Assembly (NCBI GenBank): GCA_947485425.1 | Contig: CANKSK010000030.1 | Location: forward strand, 1 to 8,981 | Reading direction: 5' to 3' | Length of the DNA: 8,981 nucleotides | Source of the DNA: Bacteroidota bacterium | GTDB lineage: Bacteria > Bacteroidota > Bacteroidia > AKYH767-A > CANKSK01 | In this document: piece by piece, positions 6,101-8,981 of the stretch | Layout of the letters: each line of letters begins with the position of its first letter | How positions within the stretch are numbered: the first letter of the stretch is position 1 | Made by a program: the position numbers and the translations under genes | Notes under the pieces: model-generated | What the model was told of the DNA's origin: nothing | What the model saw: the letters and a program-made list of their open reading frames with translations, nothing else | The model's database searches: none

Positions 6101-8170
6101 TCAGCTTACGGTACTGCCGTTTTCTGCCTCTTCAGAGGGGAGAACAAAAGACAATTTGCCATCAGTGTTTTCTGCCATCAGAATCATTCCATGTGATTCT
6201 ATGCCTTTGAGCTTACGGGGCTGCAAATTTACTAAAATACTTACCTTCTGACCAATAATTTTTTCGGGATCATAAAAGCCTGCTATTCCACTGATAACAG
6301 TTCTCTTGTCTAATCCCGTGTCTATGAGTAGCTTTAGCAGTTTGTCTGTTTTAGGAACTCTTTCCGCTTCTAAAATGGTGCCTATTCTGATGTCAAGTTT
6401 TGAAAAATCTTCGTAGGTAATGGGTTCTTTTGCCGGATGAATATCTTTTTTTTCTTCTACTGTTTCTGAATCCATACCTATTGGTTTCTTTTTTAGTTTT
6501 TCTATCTGTATTTCTATTTCTTCATCCGTAATTTTGGGGAACAAAACTTCAGAAGCATTGATAGGATGTCCTGTTTTTAAATTTCCATTTTCAAGAAAAG
6601 AATTCCATTTGGAAGAATCTTCTGGGAGATTTAAGGTCAGGCAAAGGCGTTTTGCTGTGCTTGGTAAAAAAGGAAACATCAGTCGTGTTATTCTGACACA
6701 TTCACATAAACAGATCTGTAATATTTTGTCGACTTTTCTTGCATCTGTTTTTATCAGCTTCCAGGGCTCGGTCATTTGCAGAAACTGATTGCCTTGCCTT
6801 GCCAAGTCCATCAATAAAGACTGTGCTTCACGGAATTTGAAATGATCAAGATTGCTGTATATTTGTTCCTCTGTTTTTGCTGTATTTTGAAGATATTCTT
6901 TTTCTTCATCTAAAGTAATTCCTGATACTTCAGGGACTTTTCCTTCACAAAAACGGTGTGTTAGGTCTACAACTCTTTTTATATAATTGCCTAGGATATC
7001 TGCCAATTCATTATTAATTCTGGCTTGAAAATCCTTCCATGAAAAATTACTATCGCTTGTTTCAGGGGCAATAGAGGTAAGTACATATCTCAGCTCATCC
7101 TGCCTGCTAGGAAAGTCCTCTAAATATTCATGCAGCCATACTGCGTGGTTGCGTGAAGTGGAAATTTTATCGCCTTCTAAATTGAGAAACTCATTGGCAG
7201 GAACAAAATCTGGCGTAATGTATGTGCCTTCTGCCATGAGCGTTGCTGGGAAAATTAAACAATGAAATACGATATTGTCTTTCCCTATAAAATGAATCAG
7301 GCGTGCGTCATCATCTGGATTTTCTTGTTTTTTCCAATATTTTTCCCAATCATCAGGGCGAAGCTCTTTGGTGGCCGATATATATCCGATAGGAGCATCA
7401 AACCATACATATAATACTTTGCCTTCTGCATCTGGTAATGGTACTTTTACTCCCCAATCCAAATCTCGGGTCATCGCTCTTGCTTGCAAGCCCTGTTTGA
7501 GCCAGGATTTACATTGCCCATAAACATTGGGTTTCCAATCTGAATGGGATTCTATATATGCCTCAATATCGGGCTGCATCTTATCAAGAGGCAGAAACCA
7601 ATTTTTGGTTTTTCTGAGTACAGGCGTATTGCCTGATAGTGCCGAGCGTGGATTTATTAAATCCGTTGGATTTAATGATGATCCACATTTTTCGCATTGG
7701 TCCCCATAGGCACTTTCGTAGGCGCATTTAGGACAGGTTCCAGTAATGTATCGGTCAGCTAAAAATTGATTCGCCTGCTCATCAAAATATTGTTCAGTAG
7801 TCTCTTCAATGAATTTACCTTTGTCATAAAGTGTTTTGAAGATTTCTGAAGCTGTTTGGTGATGAATGGCCTTGCTGGTGCGAGAATAAATGCTGAATTC
7901 AATCCCGAATTGTTTAAAAGCATCGCCCATCATTTGGTGGTATTTATCAACAACTTCTTGCGGACTGATACCTTCTTTTTTTGCCTTGATGGTGATGGGA
8001 ACTCCATGTTCATCTGAACCACAGACAAATAAAACATCTTCCCCTTTGGATTTGAGGTGCCGCACATAAATGTCTGCAGGCAAGTAGCAACCGGCTAAAT
8101 GTCCAATGTGTATTGGTCCATTGGCATAGGGAAGTGCTGCTGTGATGATATGTCTTTTTGATTTTTTCAA
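6101..8170 (-). CDS. metG: Methionyl-tRNA synthetase with C-terminal tRNA-binding domain
   Basis: This 689-residue cytoplasmic class I synthetase charges tRNA-Met with methionine. The Rossmann catalytic domain begins at once, with LPYANGPIHIGHLAG (13-27) containing the HIGH signature at 21-24. A zinc knuckle uses Cys146, Cys149, Cys159 and Cys162 (CPKC and CEKC). The KMSKS loop appears as KISTS (335-339). WFDAPIGY (256-263) is part of the methionine pocket. The anticodon-binding helical bundle spans about 370-550. After a charged linker (about 550-583), an EMAPII/Trbp111-like OB fold (585-680, from YEDFSKLDIRIG) gives extra tRNA affinity. The length is typical of bacterial MetRS with this appendage. 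The start is TTG at 8170: there is no ATG before the HIGH motif, and upstream the frame is closed by a TAA about 20 nt away. Its promoter is at 8176-8206, divergent from the LD-carboxypeptidase gene, and tRNA-Arg follows 16 bp after the stop. Confidence 0.97.
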   Translation of the reverse strand: MKKSKRHIITAALPYANGPIHIGHLAGCYLPADIYVRHLKSKGEDVLFVCGSDEHGVPITIKAKKEGISPQEVVDKYHQMMGDAFKQFGIEFSIYSRTSKAIHHQTASEIFKTLYDKGKFIEETTEQYFDEQANQFLADRYITGTCPKCAYESAYGDQCEKCGSSLNPTDLINPRSALSGNTPVLRKTKNWFLPLDKMQPDIEAYIESHSDWKPNVYGQCKSWLKQGLQARAMTRDLDWGVKVPLPDAEGKVLYVWFDAPIGYISATKELRPDDWEKYWKKQENPDDDARLIHFIGKDNIVFHCLIFPATLMAEGTYITPDFVPANEFLNLEGDKISTSRNHAVWLHEYLEDFPSRQDELRYVLTSIAPETSDSNFSWKDFQARINNELADILGNYIKRVVDLTHRFCEGKVPEVSGITLDEEKEYLQNTAKTEEQIYSNLDHFKFREAQSLLMDLARQGNQFLQMTEPWKLIKTDARKVDKILQICLCECVRITRLMFPFLPSTAKRLCLTLNLPEDSSKWNSFLENGNLKTGHPINASEVLFPKITDEEIEIQIEKLKKKPIGMDSETVEEKKDIHPAKEPITYEDFSKLDIRIGTILEAERVPKTDKLLKLLIDTGLDKRTVISGIAGFYDPEKIIGQKVSILVNLQPRKLKGIESHGMILMAENTDGKLSFVLPSEEAENGSTVS

Positions 8171-8175
8171 GGGTA

Positions 8176-8206
8176 CAAAGGTAGCTATTTATGTTAAATT
8201 TTTCAT
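8176..8206 (-). promoter_or_regulatory. Bacteroidota-type promoter for metG
   Basis: On the minus strand, TACCTTTG (8183-8176) is a perfect TAnnTTTG -7 element. Twenty bp upstream is ATG (8206-8204), one mismatch from the TTG -33 core. The expected transcription start, a few bases after the -7 box, is about 8170-8172. That is on or next to the TTG start codon at 8170, so the mRNA would have almost no leader. Confidence 0.68.
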
Positions 8207-8223
8207 AATTTGTAATAGCTTTG
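8194..8223 (+). promoter_or_regulatory. Bacteroidota-type promoter for the LD-carboxypeptidase gene
   Basis: TAGCTTTG (8216-8223) is a perfect TAnnTTTG -7 element. TTA at 8194-8196, 19 bp upstream, is one mismatch from the TTG -33 core. Transcription would start near 8229, giving a leader of about 25-40 nt before the start codon. The element overlaps the divergent metG promoter region, so the two polymerase footprints would collide. Confidence 0.6.
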
Positions 8224-8265
8224 GAATTTTGTTTTTATTTCGCACCGAATAATATGTGTTTTGAT

Positions 8266-8981
8266 ATGCAAAGACCTCAAAGTCTAAAGGTTGGAGATCA
8301 AGTTGTCATCGTGGCTACTGCTAGAAAGATTTCTCAGGAAGAAATTCAGGCGGCAATCAATGTTTTAAGGGCGTGGGGGTTGAAAGTCCATATTGGTAGC
8401 AGTATTGGTAAGGCTTTTCATCAATATGCAGGTACCGATGAGGAAAGAAGGCGCGACCTGCAGCAAGCGCTTGATAATCCTAAAATTGCTGCCATTTTTT
8501 GTGCCCGTGGGGGATATGGCAGCATGCGCATTGTTGATGATATTGATTTTACGGGTTTTAAAGCCCATCCCAAATGGCTTGTGGGTTATAGTGATATTAC
8601 GGTTTTGCATGCGCATATTCAGCAAACTTGCGGTATACAAAGCATTCATGCCCTCATGCCTGTTAATTTTCCTGGTTTGCCTGTACACGATTCATCGATA
8701 AGTTCCCTAAAAACGGCCTTATTCGGGGATTCTTTGCACTATGTACATGCATTTGAAACGCCCGGAATGGGTCCGAAAAATCGACCTGGTGAGGCCACAG
8801 GTGTTTTGGTGGGGGGTAATTTGTCATTACTCTATGCCTTGCAAGGCAGCGTGTCGGATTTAAATACCCAGGGAAAAATTCTTTTTATTGAAGATCTTGA
8901 TGAACATCTTTATCATATCGATAGGATGATCCTCAGTCTAAAGCGCTCTGGAAAATTGAAGCATCTTTCGGCTTTAATTGT
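8266..8981 (+). CDS. LD-carboxypeptidase, peptidase family S66 (LdcA/MccF-like), 3' end outside the window
   Basis: The first 238 residues of an S66 serine peptidase are present and the frame is still open at the right edge. LdcA-type members remove the terminal D-Ala from L,D-linked muropeptide tetrapeptides during cytoplasmic peptidoglycan recycling; MccF-type members inactivate microcin C-like compounds. Visible family marks are the N-terminal LKVGDQVVIVATAR (7-20), CARGGYGS (79-86), the nucleophile Ser109 in LVGYSDIT (105-112), GVLVGGNLSLL (179-189) and the catalytic Glu209 in LFIEDLDEHLYHIDRM (206-221). The catalytic His lies in the missing C-terminal part. The ATG at 8266 puts the first beta strand at the usual distance; an in-frame ATG at 8254 would add only four residues and cannot be excluded. 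The gene is divergent from metG with its own promoter. Peptidoglycan recycling is the likelier role because no microcin or resistance genes are nearby, but that is inference. Confidence 0.92.
   Translation, partial: MQRPQSLKVGDQVVIVATARKISQEEIQAAINVLRAWGLKVHIGSSIGKAFHQYAGTDEERRRDLQQALDNPKIAAIFCARGGYGSMRIVDDIDFTGFKAHPKWLVGYSDITVLHAHIQQTCGIQSIHALMPVNFPGLPVHDSSISSLKTALFGDSLHYVHAFETPGMGPKNRPGEATGVLVGGNLSLLYALQGSVSDLNTQGKILFIEDLDEHLYHIDRMILSLKRSGKLKHLSALI

Overview
The window reads as a chromosomal housekeeping segment from a member of the phylum Bacteroidota. The strongest evidence is the primary sigma factor: a compact 287-residue RpoD without region 1.1, the form typical of this phylum. Upstream regions carry TTG-N19/20-TAnnTTTG-like -33/-7 promoters instead of E. 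coli-type -35/-10 boxes, A-rich leaders replace clear Shine-Dalgarno sites, the tRNA gene does not encode CCA, and the methionyl-tRNA synthetase has the fused C-terminal tRNA-binding domain. I cannot name a genus. No mobile element, CRISPR array, phage gene or obviously transferred island is visible.

Layout, left to right. Positions 71-1522 (+) encode a membrane-anchored HtrA/Deg serine protease with two PDZ domains, closed by a strong intrinsic terminator (1543-1599). A promoter at 1649-1678 then drives rpoD (1760-2623, +), which ends in a second intrinsic terminator (2629-2663). A long-form glyceraldehyde-3-phosphate dehydrogenase follows (2697-4178, +). After a 66-bp gap comes a multi-pass GT-C-like membrane protein with C-terminal TPR repeats, starting at TTG (4245-5936, +). 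A short convergent intergenic region contains a hairpin. On the minus strand lie tRNA-Arg(CCU) (6013-6084) and, 16 bp upstream of it in the direction of transcription, metG (6101-8170). A 95-bp divergent region holds back-to-back Bacteroidota-type promoters for metG and for an LD-carboxypeptidase of peptidase family S66 (8266 to beyond the right edge, +).

The genes cover envelope protein quality control (HtrA), transcription initiation (RpoD), central carbon metabolism (GAPDH), probable envelope glycosylation (GT-C/TPR), translation (MetRS, tRNA-Arg) and peptidoglycan recycling (LD-carboxypeptidase). They do not form one pathway and I see no new defence, secretion or biosynthetic system. The points most worth checking are the metG promoter, which sits so close to the TTG start that the mRNA would be nearly leaderless; the probable metG-tRNA-Arg co-transcript; the long GAPDH that lacks the usual NAD-selective aspartate; and the GT-C/TPR protein, whose substrate is unknown.
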